A stretch of 64,000 nt of DNA from positions 48,864-112,863 of the forward strand of contig NZ_POXG01000009.1 in assembly GCF_003044565.1 (NCBI RefSeq), written 5' to 3'. The position numbers and the translations under genes were made by a program. The notes below the pieces were generated by a model, which saw only the letters and a program-made list of their open reading frames with translations, was not told where the DNA came from and searched no databases. Positions 35,343-43,400 of the stretch are shown piece after piece (the stretch's first letter is position 1; the number at the start of each line of letters is the position of its first letter). The DNA is from Neisseria sicca (lineage in GTDB: Bacteria; Pseudomonadota; Gammaproteobacteria; Burkholderiales; Neisseriaceae).

Positions 35343-35647
35343 AACCGCTGTTTTATATAGTGGCTTAACTTTAAACCAGTACGGCGTTGCCTCGCCTTAG
35401 CTCAAAGAGAACGATTCTCTAAGGTGCTGAAGCACCAAGTGAATCGGTTCCGTACTATCTGTACTGTCTGCGGCTTCGTTGCCTTGTCCTGATTTAAATT
35501 TAATCCACTATAAATTTCAGACGACCTTGCTCCGTCAAAATCGCATTTCCCGCTTTCCGTCCTAAAGTTTCAATTTCTAAATCAATGTCGTCAGCAGGCT
35601 GCCTCGGCTTGTCAAACTTTTGCCTGATAGACAGCATTCGATATCGA
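35343..35647. other. Intergenic stretch between rarD and uvrD dominated by a Correia element
   Basis: No gene is visible. It holds the full-length Correia element (35356-35512) followed at once by an inverted uptake sequence (about 35515-35526). A forward copy overlaps the rarD stop codon. Confidence 0.7.
35356..35512. repeat. Correia repeat enclosed element, full length (~157 bp)
   Basis: Terminal TATAGTGGCTTAA and TTAATCCACTATA repeats bound the complete element, including the middle segment with CAAAGAGAACGATTCTC and GGTGCTGAAGCACC that holds the IHF site of Correia elements. Confidence 0.95.
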
Positions 35648-35681
35648 AAGGTCGTCTGAAACATCTTTTCAGACGACCTTT
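35648..35681 (+). terminator. Uptake-sequence hairpin before uvrD
   Basis: AAAGGTCGTCTGAAA with its inverted copy ending in CCTTT; 50 bases further is an inverted AGGCCGTCTGAA variant (35713-35724) right before the uvrD start. Confidence 0.7.
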
Positions 35682-35731
35682 GCCGTTTCCATTAAAATAC
35701 CGTATTCCCATTTTTCAGACGGCCTTTTCCC

Positions 35732-37954
35732 ATGTTTACCGACCAATCCGCCCCCAATCTTCTGCAAGGCTTGAACCCCGAACAACTTTCCGCCGTAACC
35801 TGGCCGCCGCAATCCGCCCTTGTGCTGGCGGGCGCGGGCAGCGGCAAAACGCGCGTGCTGACCACGCGCATCGCATGGCTTTTGCAAACCGGTCAGGCAA
35901 GCGTACACAGCATTATGGCGGTAACGTTTACCAACAAAGCTGCCAAAGAAATGCAAACCCGACTCGGCGCGATGGTTCCCATCAACGTCCGCGCCATGTG
36001 GCTCGGCACGTTCCACGGTCTCTGCCACCGCTTTTTGCGCCTGCACCACCGCGATGCCAGCCTGCCGTCTTCCTTTCAAATCCTCGACAGCGGCGACCAG
36101 CTTTCCCTCATCAAACGCCTGCTCAAAAGCCTCAACATCGCCGAAGAAATCATCGCGCCGCGTTCGCTGCAAGGCTTTATCAACGCGCAAAAAGAATCCG
36201 GTTTGCGCGCTTCCGTGTTGAGCGCGCCCGACCCGCACACAAGCCGCATGATTGAATGCTACGCCGAATACGACAAAATCTGCCAACGCGAAGGCGTGGT
36301 CGATTTCGCTGAGCTTATGCTCCGCAGTTACGAAATGCTGCAAAGCAACGAAATCCTGCGCCAACATTACCAAAACCGCTTCAACCACATTCTCGTTGAC
36401 GAATTCCAAGACACCAACAAACTGCAATACGCCTGGCTCAAACTCATGGCGGGCGGCAACGCGGCAGTCTTTGCCGTCGGCGATGACGACCAAAGCATCT
36501 ACCGTTTCCGCGGCGCGAACGTCGGCAACATGACCGCGCTGATGGAAGAATTCCACATCGACGCGCCCGTCAAACTCGAACAAAACTACCGCTCCGTCGG
36601 CAACATCCTCGCCGCCGCCAACGCCGTTATCGAAAACAACGACGAACGCCTCGGCAAAAACCTGCGCACCGACGCCGAAGCAGGCGACAAAATCCGCTAC
36701 TACTCCGCCTTTACCGACCTCGAAGAAGCCCAATTCATCGTGGACGAAACCAAAGCCCTCGAACGCGAAGGCTGGGATTTGGACGAAATCGCCGTCCTCT
36801 ACCGCAGCAACGCCCAATCCCGCGTTATCGAACAAAGCCTGTTCCGCAGCGGCATCCCCTACAAAATCTACGGCGGACTGCGCTTTTACGAACGCCAAGA
36901 AATCAAACACGCGCTCGCCTACCTGCGCCTCGCCGTTAATCCCGACGACGACAACGCCCTCTTGCGCGTCATCAACTTCCCGCCGCGCGGCATCGGCGCA
37001 CGCACTGTCGAAAACCTTCAGACGGCCTCAACCGAACAAGGCATCACCCTCTGGCAGGCAGCCTGCAATGCCGGCGCAAAAGCCGCCAAAGTCGCCGCCT
37101 TCGTCCGCCTGATTGAAGCCCTGCGCAACCAAGTCGGACAACTGCCCCTGCCCGAAATCATCGTCGGCATCCTCAAAGACAGCGGCCTGACCGAACACTA
37201 CAAAACCCAAAAAGGCGACAACCAAGACCGTCTCGACAACCTCGACGAACTCGTCAACGCCGCCATCGAGTTCAAACCCGAAGACAGCAACTTCGAAATC
37301 CTGCCCGACAACATTTCAGACGACCCCGCCTTCCCCATCCTCGCCTTCCCCATCCTCGCCTTCCTCAGCAACGCCGCCCTCGAATCCGGCGAAAACCAAG
37401 CAGGCGCGGGCGAAAAAGCCGTCCAACTCATGACCGTCCACGCCGCCAAAGGCTTGGAATTCAACGCCGTCTTCCTCACCGGCATGGAAGAAGGCCGCTT
37501 CCCTAGTGAAATGAGCCTTGCCGAACGCGGCGGCCTCGAAGAAGAACGCCGCCTCATGTACGTCGCCATCACACGCGCCCGCAAACGCCTCTACATCACC
37601 ATGGCGCAGCAACGCATGCTGCACGGGCAAACCCAATTCGGCATCGTCTCCCGCTTCGTCGAAGAAATCCCGCCCGAAGTATTGCACTACCTGTCCGTCA
37701 AACAAACCGCCTACGACAGCTACGGCAGCCCGCGCCAAACCGCCGCGTCCAAAGACAAAATCATCGACGACTACAAACAGCCGCAAACCTACGCAGGCTT
37801 CCGCATCGGACAAAACGTCCGCCACGCCAAATTCGGCACCGGCGTCATCATCGATGCCGTGGACAAAGGCGAATCCGCCCGACTGACCATCAACTTCGGC
37901 AAACAGGGCGTAAAAGAGCTGGATACCAAGTTTGCGAAATTGGAAGAGATGTAG
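35732..37954 (+). CDS. uvrD: DNA helicase II (UvrD)
   Basis: A 740-residue superfamily 1A 3'-5' helicase acting in mismatch and nucleotide excision repair. Motifs seen: Q-motif region GLNPEQLSAV, Walker A GAGSGKT (34-40), motif Ia TFTNKAAKEM, Walker B LVDEFQDTNK (about 220-229), motif III GDDDQSIYRFRGAN, motif IV EQNYRSVGNI, motif V VHAAKGLEFNAVFL and motif VI RRLMYVAITRARKRLY. The C-terminal Tudor-like domain has GQNVRHAKFGTGVI. A perfect 15-bp tandem duplication near 37335-37364 repeats FPILA. Three variant GGCCGTCTGAA sequences lie in or beside the gene, against the local GGTCGTCTGAA dialect. Confidence 0.95.
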   Translation: MFTDQSAPNLLQGLNPEQLSAVTWPPQSALVLAGAGSGKTRVLTTRIAWLLQTGQASVHSIMAVTFTNKAAKEMQTRLGAMVPINVRAMWLGTFHGLCHRFLRLHHRDASLPSSFQILDSGDQLSLIKRLLKSLNIAEEIIAPRSLQGFINAQKESGLRASVLSAPDPHTSRMIECYAEYDKICQREGVVDFAELMLRSYEMLQSNEILRQHYQNRFNHILVDEFQDTNKLQYAWLKLMAGGNAAVFAVGDDDQSIYRFRGANVGNMTALMEEFHIDAPVKLEQNYRSVGNILAAANAVIENNDERLGKNLRTDAEAGDKIRYYSAFTDLEEAQFIVDETKALEREGWDLDEIAVLYRSNAQSRVIEQSLFRSGIPYKIYGGLRFYERQEIKHALAYLRLAVNPDDDNALLRVINFPPRGIGARTVENLQTASTEQGITLWQAACNAGAKAAKVAAFVRLIEALRNQVGQLPLPEIIVGILKDSGLTEHYKTQKGDNQDRLDNLDELVNAAIEFKPEDSNFEILPDNISDDPAFPILAFPILAFLSNAALESGENQAGAGEKAVQLMTVHAAKGLEFNAVFLTGMEEGRFPSEMSLAERGGLEEERRLMYVAITRARKRLYITMAQQRMLHGQTQFGIVSRFVEEIPPEVLHYLSVKQTAYDSYGSPRQTAASKDKIIDDYKQPQTYAGFRIGQNVRHAKFGTGVIIDAVDKGESARLTINFGKQGVKELDTKFAKLEEM

Positions 37955-37967
37955 AAGGGAGATGGCA

Positions 37968-38070
37968 GAGGCCGTCTGAAACCCGTAGCGTGGGCTTTGC
38001 CCACGAATCAAACTAAAATTTCAGACGACCTCTTTTAGTCGTCATTATCGTGGGCGAAGCCCACGCTACA
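37968..38070. repeat. GTAG-palindrome pair with mixed uptake sequences after uvrD
   Basis: AGGCCGTCTGAAA at 37969-37981 faces an inverted AGGTCGTCTGAA near 38020-38031, so the stem has one G-T type mismatch. Between and beyond them are two palindromes, GTAGCGTGGGCTTTGCCCAC from 37985 and the inverted copy ending in GCTAC at 38049-38069. Confidence 0.7.
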
Positions 38071-38135
38071 ATGCACACCGATAAAGCAAATAGTCGTCTG
38101 AAAACGAGAGCAACGAGCTTTGCTGAAACCTCTGC

Positions 38136-38239
38136 CGTCATTCCCGCGCAGGCGGGAATCCAGAAGTTTGAGGTTGCAGCAGTCTTGAAATGTTCCTGAA
38201 ATACCAAGGTCTGGATTCCCGCCTGCGCGGGAATGACGG
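38136..38239. repeat. Neisserial intergenic mosaic: two inverted dRS3 repeats
   Basis: dRS3 copies at 38140-38159 and 38215-38234 enclose a 55-base spacer different from the spacer at 8883-8942. Confidence 0.85.
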
Positions 38240-38344
38240 CATTAAAGAATCGGCAGTTTGCAAATAGGTTGTTCAAATTAAGTGATTCGATTCTTATCTT
38301 TAGAATCCGAAAAGATTAATCAGCAAAAATAGGAAAGGGAAAAA

Positions 38345-39406
38345 ATGGGATTTTTTAGCGAGTTACATGATGATTTGGTGCAGGTTAAAAAGAAAATTGC
38401 CCAAGCGGATGAGTCGATGTTGTCAGAACAGGAGCGCGAACAGTATGAATTGATTACGGCGGTGGCGTCATCGATGATTGATAATCCTGAGTTATGGGAA
38501 GAACAATGTTTATTCAATATTCATTATATAGGTGAAAATTTTAAAAGTCTGATCCAAAATTTTCTTTTTGATTTTTCAGATAAAAATTTGTCATATCTTT
38601 ATGACGATGTTGTAAGGTTTTTAGCTGAATTAAATTTAAGCTTTCAGCAAAAAGAATATAGTTTCAATCCTGGAAGTTCATTATTCCCAATAATCAAAAG
38701 ATTAAAGGAACAAATGTTTTACTCAGGAGAAAGACATCCTGATAGTCTTAATTATGCTTTTTATAAGATGCCGATAGACATATTATGTTTCTATATGGGT
38801 AACCAAGGCTTTAAGACATTCTTTGAATTTGATGAAAGGAAAAATGCCTTAGAAACATCAATTACAAAATATTGGGATGAAATTCAACAAAAAATAGATG
38901 AAGTAAATGTACTCAAAGATAAATTGGACGAATACAAAACGGCATTTAATTTTGTCGGTTTGTCTAAAGGTTTTGAAAGTCTGTTGGAACAAAAGAACGA
39001 AGCTAAAAAGAAAACTTTTGGGCTGTTGGTTTTGTTGGCAATAACCGTAGCTTTGACTTTGGCTATCAGTTTCTCTGTACAAACTACAGGTGCAGTTTTT
39101 TCATGGCAATCCATGCTACCCATTATCGGCTTGGAATTTGTTTTAATCTATTTCTTCAGAGTGGTTTTAACTCATTACCATTCGATACAGACCCAAATCA
39201 TGCAGTTGGAACTGCGACAGTCGTTGTGCCAATTTATCCAAAACTATGCCGAGTACGCGAAAAAAATCAAAACTGATGATAAAGACGCGCTGGAAAAATT
39301 CGAAAACTTGATTTTTAGCAGTATTTTGTCCAATCCTGATAAAGTGCCGGGTACATTCGACGGTGTGGAAGGATTAACGTCTTTGCTGAAAGAATTGAAG
39401 AAATAA
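38345..39406 (+). CDS. Orphan membrane protein with coiled coils, AT-rich
   Basis: I cannot assign this 353-residue protein. Residues 1-40 are charged and helical, followed by an aromatic-rich region (LFNIHYIGENFKSLIQNF, LDFDERK-like stretches). A coiled coil lies at about 165-215 (EIQQKIDEVNVLKDKLDEYK). Two membrane segments follow at about 228-247 (LLVLLAITVALTLAISF) and 258-277 (MLPIIGLEFVLIYFF). A C-terminal helical domain starts VVLTHYHSIQTQIMQLELRQ and ends with repeated Leu/Lys pairs. The hydrophobic pair plus following helix recalls DUF6161-type proteins; this is a weak guess. GC content is clearly lower than in uvrD and lptB on either side, and the gene sits between repeat clusters, so it looks like cargo acquired by transfer. 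Confidence 0.6.
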   Translation: MGFFSELHDDLVQVKKKIAQADESMLSEQEREQYELITAVASSMIDNPELWEEQCLFNIHYIGENFKSLIQNFLFDFSDKNLSYLYDDVVRFLAELNLSFQQKEYSFNPGSSLFPIIKRLKEQMFYSGERHPDSLNYAFYKMPIDILCFYMGNQGFKTFFEFDERKNALETSITKYWDEIQQKIDEVNVLKDKLDEYKTAFNFVGLSKGFESLLEQKNEAKKKTFGLLVLLAITVALTLAISFSVQTTGAVFSWQSMLPIIGLEFVLIYFFRVVLTHYHSIQTQIMQLELRQSLCQFIQNYAEYAKKIKTDDKDALEKFENLIFSSILSNPDKVPGTFDGVEGLTSLLKELKK

Positions 39407-39451
39407 AATGAAGGTCGTCTGAAATCCTAAATTAGTTTTTCAAACGGATTT

Positions 39452-39566
39452 CGTGGGCAAAGCCCACGCTACGGGATGGTCCTATCAACGTGGTCAGTGT
39501 AGGTTGGGTCGAGACCCAATAAAGTCTGTTGAGTGTTCGCAATGTTGGGTTTTCAACCCAACCTAC
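39452..39566. repeat. Two GTAG-palindrome subfamilies side by side
   Basis: A CGTGGGCAAAGCCCACG-CTAC unit (39452-39472) is followed by a paired unit 39499-39566, GTAGGTTGGGTCGAGACCCA facing TTGGGTTTTCAACCCAACC-TAC. An uptake-sequence hairpin follows. Confidence 0.75.
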
Positions 39567-39569
39567 GTG

Positions 39570-39603
39570 AAAAGTCGTCTGAAAACGTTTTCAGACGACT
39601 TTT
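39570..39603 (+). terminator. Uptake-like hairpin with AAGTCGTCTGAA arms
   Basis: AAAAGTCGTCTGAAAAC and its complement form a perfect stem; the arms read AAGTCGTCTGAA instead of AGGTCGTCTGAA, i.e. both arms carry the compensating change. Confidence 0.7.
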
Positions 39604-39621
39604 CGGGGCTTTGTTATGTTA

Positions 39622-39647
39622 AAACCGCACAATTTATTGTGCGGTTT
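39622..39647 (-). terminator. Terminator of the lpt operon
   Basis: AAACCGCACAA and TTGTGCGGTTT pair over TTTA, ending 8 bases from the lptB stop; read on the minus strand it closes the kdsD-lptB series. Confidence 0.8.
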
Positions 39648-39654
39648 GTCATTG

Positions 39655-40389
39655 TCAGTATTTGAAGTTTTCGCCGAGATAGACGGAGCGGACTTGTTCG
39701 TTGTTGACCAAGTCGTCGGGCTTGCCGGAGGCGAGGACAGTACCGTCGCTGATGATGTAGGCTCTGTCGCAGATGCTGAGGGTTTCGCGTACGTTGTGGT
39801 CGGTAATGAGTACGCCGATGCCGCGCGATTTGAGGAAGTCGATGATTTTTTGGATGTCGATGACGGCAATGGGGTCGACGCCGGCGAAGGGTTCGTCCAA
39901 GAGGATGAAGCGCGGCTTCATGGCGAGTACGCGGGCGATTTCGACGCGTCGGCGTTCGCCGCCGGATAGGGAGGGGGCGGGGTTGTGGCGCAGGTGGCCG
40001 ATGTTGAGGTCGGCGAGCAGTTTTTCGACTTCGCCGTCGATGCGGCTTTTGTCTTTGGTGCTGATTTCTAAAATGGCGCGGATGTTTTGTTCGACGGTCA
40101 TTTTGCGGAAAATCGAGGCTTCTTGGGGCAGGTAGCCGACGCCGAGGCGGGCGCGTTCGTGTATGGGCAGGTGGCGCAGTTCTTGTCCGTCGAGGGTAAC
40201 GCTGCCTGCGTCGGCGGCGATGAGTCCGACGATCATGTAGAAGCTGGTGGTTTTGCCTGCGCCGTTGGGGCCGAGCAGGCCGATGACTTCGCCGCTTTCG
40301 ATTTCGAGGGAGAAGCTTTTGACGACTTGGCGTTTTTTGAAACTTTTTTGCAGGTTTTGAACGACGAGGCGGCTAGTGTTTTCGCTCAT
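39655..40389 (-). CDS. lptB: LPS export ABC ATPase LptB
   Basis: A 244-residue ABC ATPase that powers extraction of lipopolysaccharide (lipooligosaccharide in Neisseria) through LptFG. It shows Walker [10 protein letters not shown] (40-48), the Q-loop [13 protein letters not shown] typical of LptB, signature [16 protein letters not shown], Walker [17 protein letters not shown] and the H-loop [12 protein letters not shown]. It is last in the kdsD-kdsC-lptC-lptA-lptB order, the conserved set in proteobacteria; rpoN, which often follows lptB, is instead 10 kb away. A 93-base gap to lptA holds an uptake-sequence pair. Confidence 0.97.
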   Translation of the reverse strand: MSENTSRLVVQNLQKSFKKRQVVKSFSLEIESGEVIGLLGPNGAGKTTSFYMIVGLIAADAGSVTLDGQELRHLPIHERARLGVGYLPQEASIFRKMTVEQNIRAILEISTKDKSRIDGEVEKLLADLNIGHLRHNPAPSLSGGERRRVEIARVLAMKPRFILLDEPFAGVDPIAVIDIQKIIDFLKSRGIGVLITDHNVRETLSICDRAYIISDGTVLASGKPDDLVNNEQVRSVYLGENFKY

Positions 40390-40406
40390 AAATGACTCTT
40401 GGTTCG

Positions 40407-40463
40407 GAGGTCGTCTGAAAATGTGGCTTGGGGAACTTGCTATGCTGGTTTTCAGACGACCTT
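40407..40463. repeat. Uptake-sequence pair between lptA and lptB
   Basis: GAGGTCGTCTGAAAA and TTTTCAGACGACC are inverted with a ~30-base loop. It might lower lptB transcription relative to lptA. Confidence 0.6.
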
Positions 40464-40482
40464 TGGTGTTGTCAGATATTGG

Positions 40483-41013
40483 TTATTTGGTTTTTTGGGT
40501 GCTGGACGGCTGGATGACGACGCTTACCCTGCCGGATTTGGCGGCGGATTTGGCACCTGTTTTGGAGCTGCCGTTGATGGTATAGACTTCGGTTTTGGTG
40601 TTGTAGGTGATGACTGCGCCTTCGGCTACATCGCCGCCGCGTTGGACTTTGGCGTTGCCGGTCAGGGTAACGAGGTTGATGGCGGAGGAGTAGGTTACGT
40701 TGTTGGCTTGTCCGTTAACCGTGCCTTTGTTGTCGTCGAGCGTTTGGCTGAAGCGGACTGGCGAGCCGCTGGCTTTCATAAACTGTTCGCCTTTGTCGTT
40801 GCGGGAGACGTTGACGCTGCCGGCGCGGATGTTGAGCGTGCCTTGTTTGATGATGACGTTGCCGGTGAAGGTGGTGCTTTGGTTGTTTTGGTCGAGCGAG
40901 CCTTGGTCGGCTTCAATCTGTATCGGCTGCTTGCTGTCGCTTTGCAGGGCGTAGGCTGGGGCGGTGGCGAAAAATGCGGTTAAAACACATGCCTTACATA
41001 TTTTTTGTATCAT
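40483..41013 (-). CDS. lptA: LPS transport periplasmic protein LptA
   Basis: A 176-residue OstA-fold bridge protein that carries lipooligosaccharide across the periplasm. Signal peptide MIQKICKACVLTAFFATAPAYA (about 22 residues), then the fold with IEADQGSLDQNNQSTTFTGN, GTLNIRAGSVNVSRNDKGEQ, and NNVTYSSAINLVTLTGNAKVQRGGDVAEGA. The C-terminus is basic and Ser/Lys-rich (TGAKSAAKSGRVSVV). The start overlaps the lptC stop by about 20 bases, so the two are translationally coupled. Confidence 0.94.
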   Translation of the reverse strand: MIQKICKACVLTAFFATAPAYALQSDSKQPIQIEADQGSLDQNNQSTTFTGNVIIKQGTLNIRAGSVNVSRNDKGEQFMKASGSPVRFSQTLDDNKGTVNGQANNVTYSSAINLVTLTGNAKVQRGGDVAEGAVITYNTKTEVYTINGSSKTGAKSAAKSGRVSVVIQPSSTQKTK

Positions 41014-41575
41014 AAATCGTGGCTTTCACTCTGGATGGGAAGTTCAACAAACCTTTTTTGTGGTCATACGTCAGACCTTCGGCGCTGCCGCTCGATTCGC
41101 CGTATTGGAAGGTAACGGGCGTGTCGGTTTTGGCGTATTGCGATTCGGTGTCGACGTGTAGAAGCTCGGTTTTGACGACGCCCGCCTGCCGTTTGGCATC
41201 GGCGGCTTTGGTCAGGACGACGTTGTGTTTGAACAGGAGTTGTTTGGTTTGGGTGTTGTACACGGCTTCGTCGCTGCCGACGTCGTAAAGCCGGCTGCCT
41301 TCTTGGAAGAAGACGAGGTGTGGCAGCTCGAAATGGACGTCGGTGCTTTCGGGAAACTGTTTTGCCCCTCTTGCGCTCAGATGCTCTTTCAGACGACCTT
41401 GTTCGTCAAATCGCCGCCCGTCTATGCCGTCCATCGTATATTGCGGCTGGTTAGGGTTGAGTTTGACTTCTTCAATGTCGATTTCGCTGATGCGCCCCAG
41501 CCATGCCGACAATCCGCCGAGCGCGACCGCCAGCACCAAAGGGAATGCGATTCCGTACCGCCATCTTACTTTCAT
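40994..41575 (-). CDS. lptC: LPS export inner-membrane protein LptC
   Basis: A 193-residue bitopic protein: one N-terminal membrane helix (YGIAFPLVLAVALGGLSAWL) and a periplasmic OstA-like domain beginning IDIEEVKLNPNQPQYTMDGI. LptC links LptBFG to LptA. I chose ATG 41575 (MKVRWRYG), which overlaps the kdsC stop in an ATGA junction; the longer frame runs into kdsC. An in-frame uptake sequence (near 41390) encodes part of the EQGRLKEHL region. Confidence 0.93.
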   Translation of the reverse strand: MKVRWRYGIAFPLVLAVALGGLSAWLGRISEIDIEEVKLNPNQPQYTMDGIDGRRFDEQGRLKEHLSARGAKQFPESTDVHFELPHLVFFQEGSRLYDVGSDEAVYNTQTKQLLFKHNVVLTKAADAKRQAGVVKTELLHVDTESQYAKTDTPVTFQYGESSGSAEGLTYDHKKGLLNFPSRVKATIYDTKNM

Positions 41576-42108
41576 TTGATGTACTCGTTCAAAGCCGCGC
41601 CCAGCGTACCTTTTGCGCGCATAATCAGGTCGCACACTTCGCGCACCGCGCCTGCGCCGCCCGCCTGTTTCGTAATATAGGCGGCGTGTTGCAGCGTAAA
41701 CCAATGCGCGTCGGGGACGGCAACCGGCAATCCGCAGCGCACCATCACCGGCAAATCGACCACGTCGTCGCCGACAAAGGCGCACTCGGCTTCTTCTACG
41801 CCTGCCTGCGCGCGCAATTCTTCATAGGCGGCGCGTTTGTCCGAAATGCCTTTGAAGTAGTAATTTATGCCCAACTGTTTGACGCGGATGCCGACGGAGG
41901 GCGCGTCCCGACCTGTGATAATCGCAGTCTGCACGCCGCTTGCCTGAAGCATCTTCAAGCCGTGTCCGTCCAGGGTGTGGAACGATTTGATTTCTTCGCC
42001 GTTGTCGCGGATAAAGATGCGGCCGTCGGTCAAAACGCCGTCCACATCCAATACCAGCAGCTTGATATGCGCCGCGCGCTGTTGCAGCTCGGGGTCTAAG
42101 GTTTGCAT
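41572..42108 (-). CDS. kdsC: KDO 8-phosphate phosphatase
   Basis: A 178-residue HAD-family hydrolase that removes phosphate from 3-deoxy-D-manno-octulosonate 8-phosphate, making Kdo for lipooligosaccharide. The nucleophile motif is DVDGVLTDG (Asp21 and Asp23), motif II AIITGRDAPSVGIR, and the last motif FVGDDVVDLPVM. It has no cap domain, as usual for KdsC tetramers. The stop overlaps the lptC start (ATGA). Confidence 0.95.
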   Translation of the reverse strand: MQTLDPELQQRAAHIKLLVLDVDGVLTDGRIFIRDNGEEIKSFHTLDGHGLKMLQASGVQTAIITGRDAPSVGIRVKQLGINYYFKGISDKRAAYEELRAQAGVEEAECAFVGDDVVDLPVMVRCGLPVAVPDAHWFTLQHAAYITKQAGGAGAVREVCDLIMRAKGTLGAALNEYIK

Positions 42109-42185
42109 AGTGTTTCCTTGCGGATTGCCAGGTTTCAGACGACCTATTCTAACATAAAGGTCGTCTGAAAACGGTTAGCCCGCCT

Positions 42186-43160
42186 TTACACAATCCGCGC
42201 CATCAGTAAATCGTGCATATTCAGCGCGCCGGTCAGCACGCCGTCGGCGTCGGTTACCAAAAGCCCGTTCACATGGTTTGCCTGCATGACTTTGAGGGCT
42301 TCGGTGGCGAGGCGTTCGGCGGGGATGGTTTTGGGGGAGGGGTGCATGATTTCATCGACGGTCAGCCCGTCAAAGCGGTCGCGCTGTTGGAACAGGCGGC
42401 GCAAATCGCCGTCGGTGAACACGCCTTTCAGACGACCTTGATTGTCCGTTACCGCGAGCATACCCAAGCCTTTTTCGCTCATGCTGACGATGGCTTCTTT
42501 TAAGGGCGTACCGAGTCGGACGGCAGGCAGTGCGTCGTCTTTGTGCATGATGTCTGCCACGCGTAAAAGCAGGCGTTTGCCGAGGCTGCCGGCGGGGTGG
42601 CTCAGGGCGAAATCGTCGGGCGTGAACGCGCGTGCGCGCAAAAGGACGACCGCCAACGCATCTCCCAAAGCCATAACGGCGGTGGTGCTGGTGGTCGGGG
42701 CAAGTCCCAGCGGGCAGGCTTCTTTGGAAACCGACGCCGTGATGTGGATGTCGGCATGACGCGCCATGGTCGAGTCGGGGCGGGCGGTGATGCAGATTAG
42801 GGTGATGTTTTTGCGTTTGAGCGCGGGAATAATGGCGGCGATTTCGTCGCTTTCGCCGGAATTGGAAATCGCGACGACGACGTCGTTATCCACAATCATG
42901 CCCAAATCGCCGTGTGCCGCTTCCGCAGGATGAACGAAAAACGCGGGTGTGCCCGTCGAAGCCATGGTCGCCGCTATTTTGCGCCCGATATGTCCCGACT
43001 TGCCCATGCCCGTGATGACGACTCTGCCTGTGCAGTGCAACAGCGCGTCTGCCGCAAGGGCGAAGTTTTCGTCCAACTCCGTCGCAATTTCGCGCAAGCC
43101 TTCCGCTTCGGTGTGCAACACTTCGCGCGCCCAATCGAGATATTGACCGTTTCCTGCCAT
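42186..43160 (-). CDS. kdsD: Arabinose-5-phosphate isomerase
   Basis: A 324-residue enzyme that makes D-arabinose-5-phosphate, the first precursor of Kdo. The N-terminal SIS domain has TGMGKSGHIGRKIAATMASTGTPAFFVHP and AISNSGESDEI; two CBS domains follow at about residues 205-320 (MHKDDALPAVRLGTPLKEAI and VDEIMHPSPKTIPAERLA). It heads the Kdo-Lpt cluster on the minus strand; kdsC follows after a 77-base gap with two inverted uptake sequences. A Correia element lies in its promoter region. Confidence 0.95.
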   Translation of the reverse strand: MAGNGQYLDWAREVLHTEAEGLREIATELDENFALAADALLHCTGRVVITGMGKSGHIGRKIAATMASTGTPAFFVHPAEAAHGDLGMIVDNDVVVAISNSGESDEIAAIIPALKRKNITLICITARPDSTMARHADIHITASVSKEACPLGLAPTTSTTAVMALGDALAVVLLRARAFTPDDFALSHPAGSLGKRLLLRVADIMHKDDALPAVRLGTPLKEAIVSMSEKGLGMLAVTDNQGRLKGVFTDGDLRRLFQQRDRFDGLTVDEIMHPSPKTIPAERLATEALKVMQANHVNGLLVTDADGVLTGALNMHDLLMARIV

Positions 43161-43186
43161 AAATTCATGCCTTTTTGTGTTCGTTT

Positions 43187-43292
43187 TATAGTGGATTAAC
43201 TTTAAACCAGTACGGCGTTGCCTCGCCTTGTCGTACTATTTGTACTGTCTGCGGCTTCGTCGCCTTGTCCTGATTTTTGTTAATCCACTATA
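43187..43292. repeat. Correia repeat enclosed element, ~106-bp class, between kdsD and tal
   Basis: TATAGTGGATTAA left end and TTAATCCACTATA right end. It lies between divergent kdsD and tal, 27 bases from the kdsD start, and could supply promoter or stem-loop activity to either. Confidence 0.93.
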
Positions 43293-43400
43293 TATCGTTT
43301 TGGACATTGTTAAATGCCCTAATAAACTATCCAAATTTTCCGAATAGGGGTAGCATTACCGCCAGCTTCGCAAATAACCTATATTTAAAAGGAATCAGAG

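Noticed and set aside
35669..36910. 413-codon open frame on the minus strand antisense to uvrD
   Set aside because: It mirrors the codon phase of the GC-rich uvrD gene, has no ribosome-binding site and no recognisable product.
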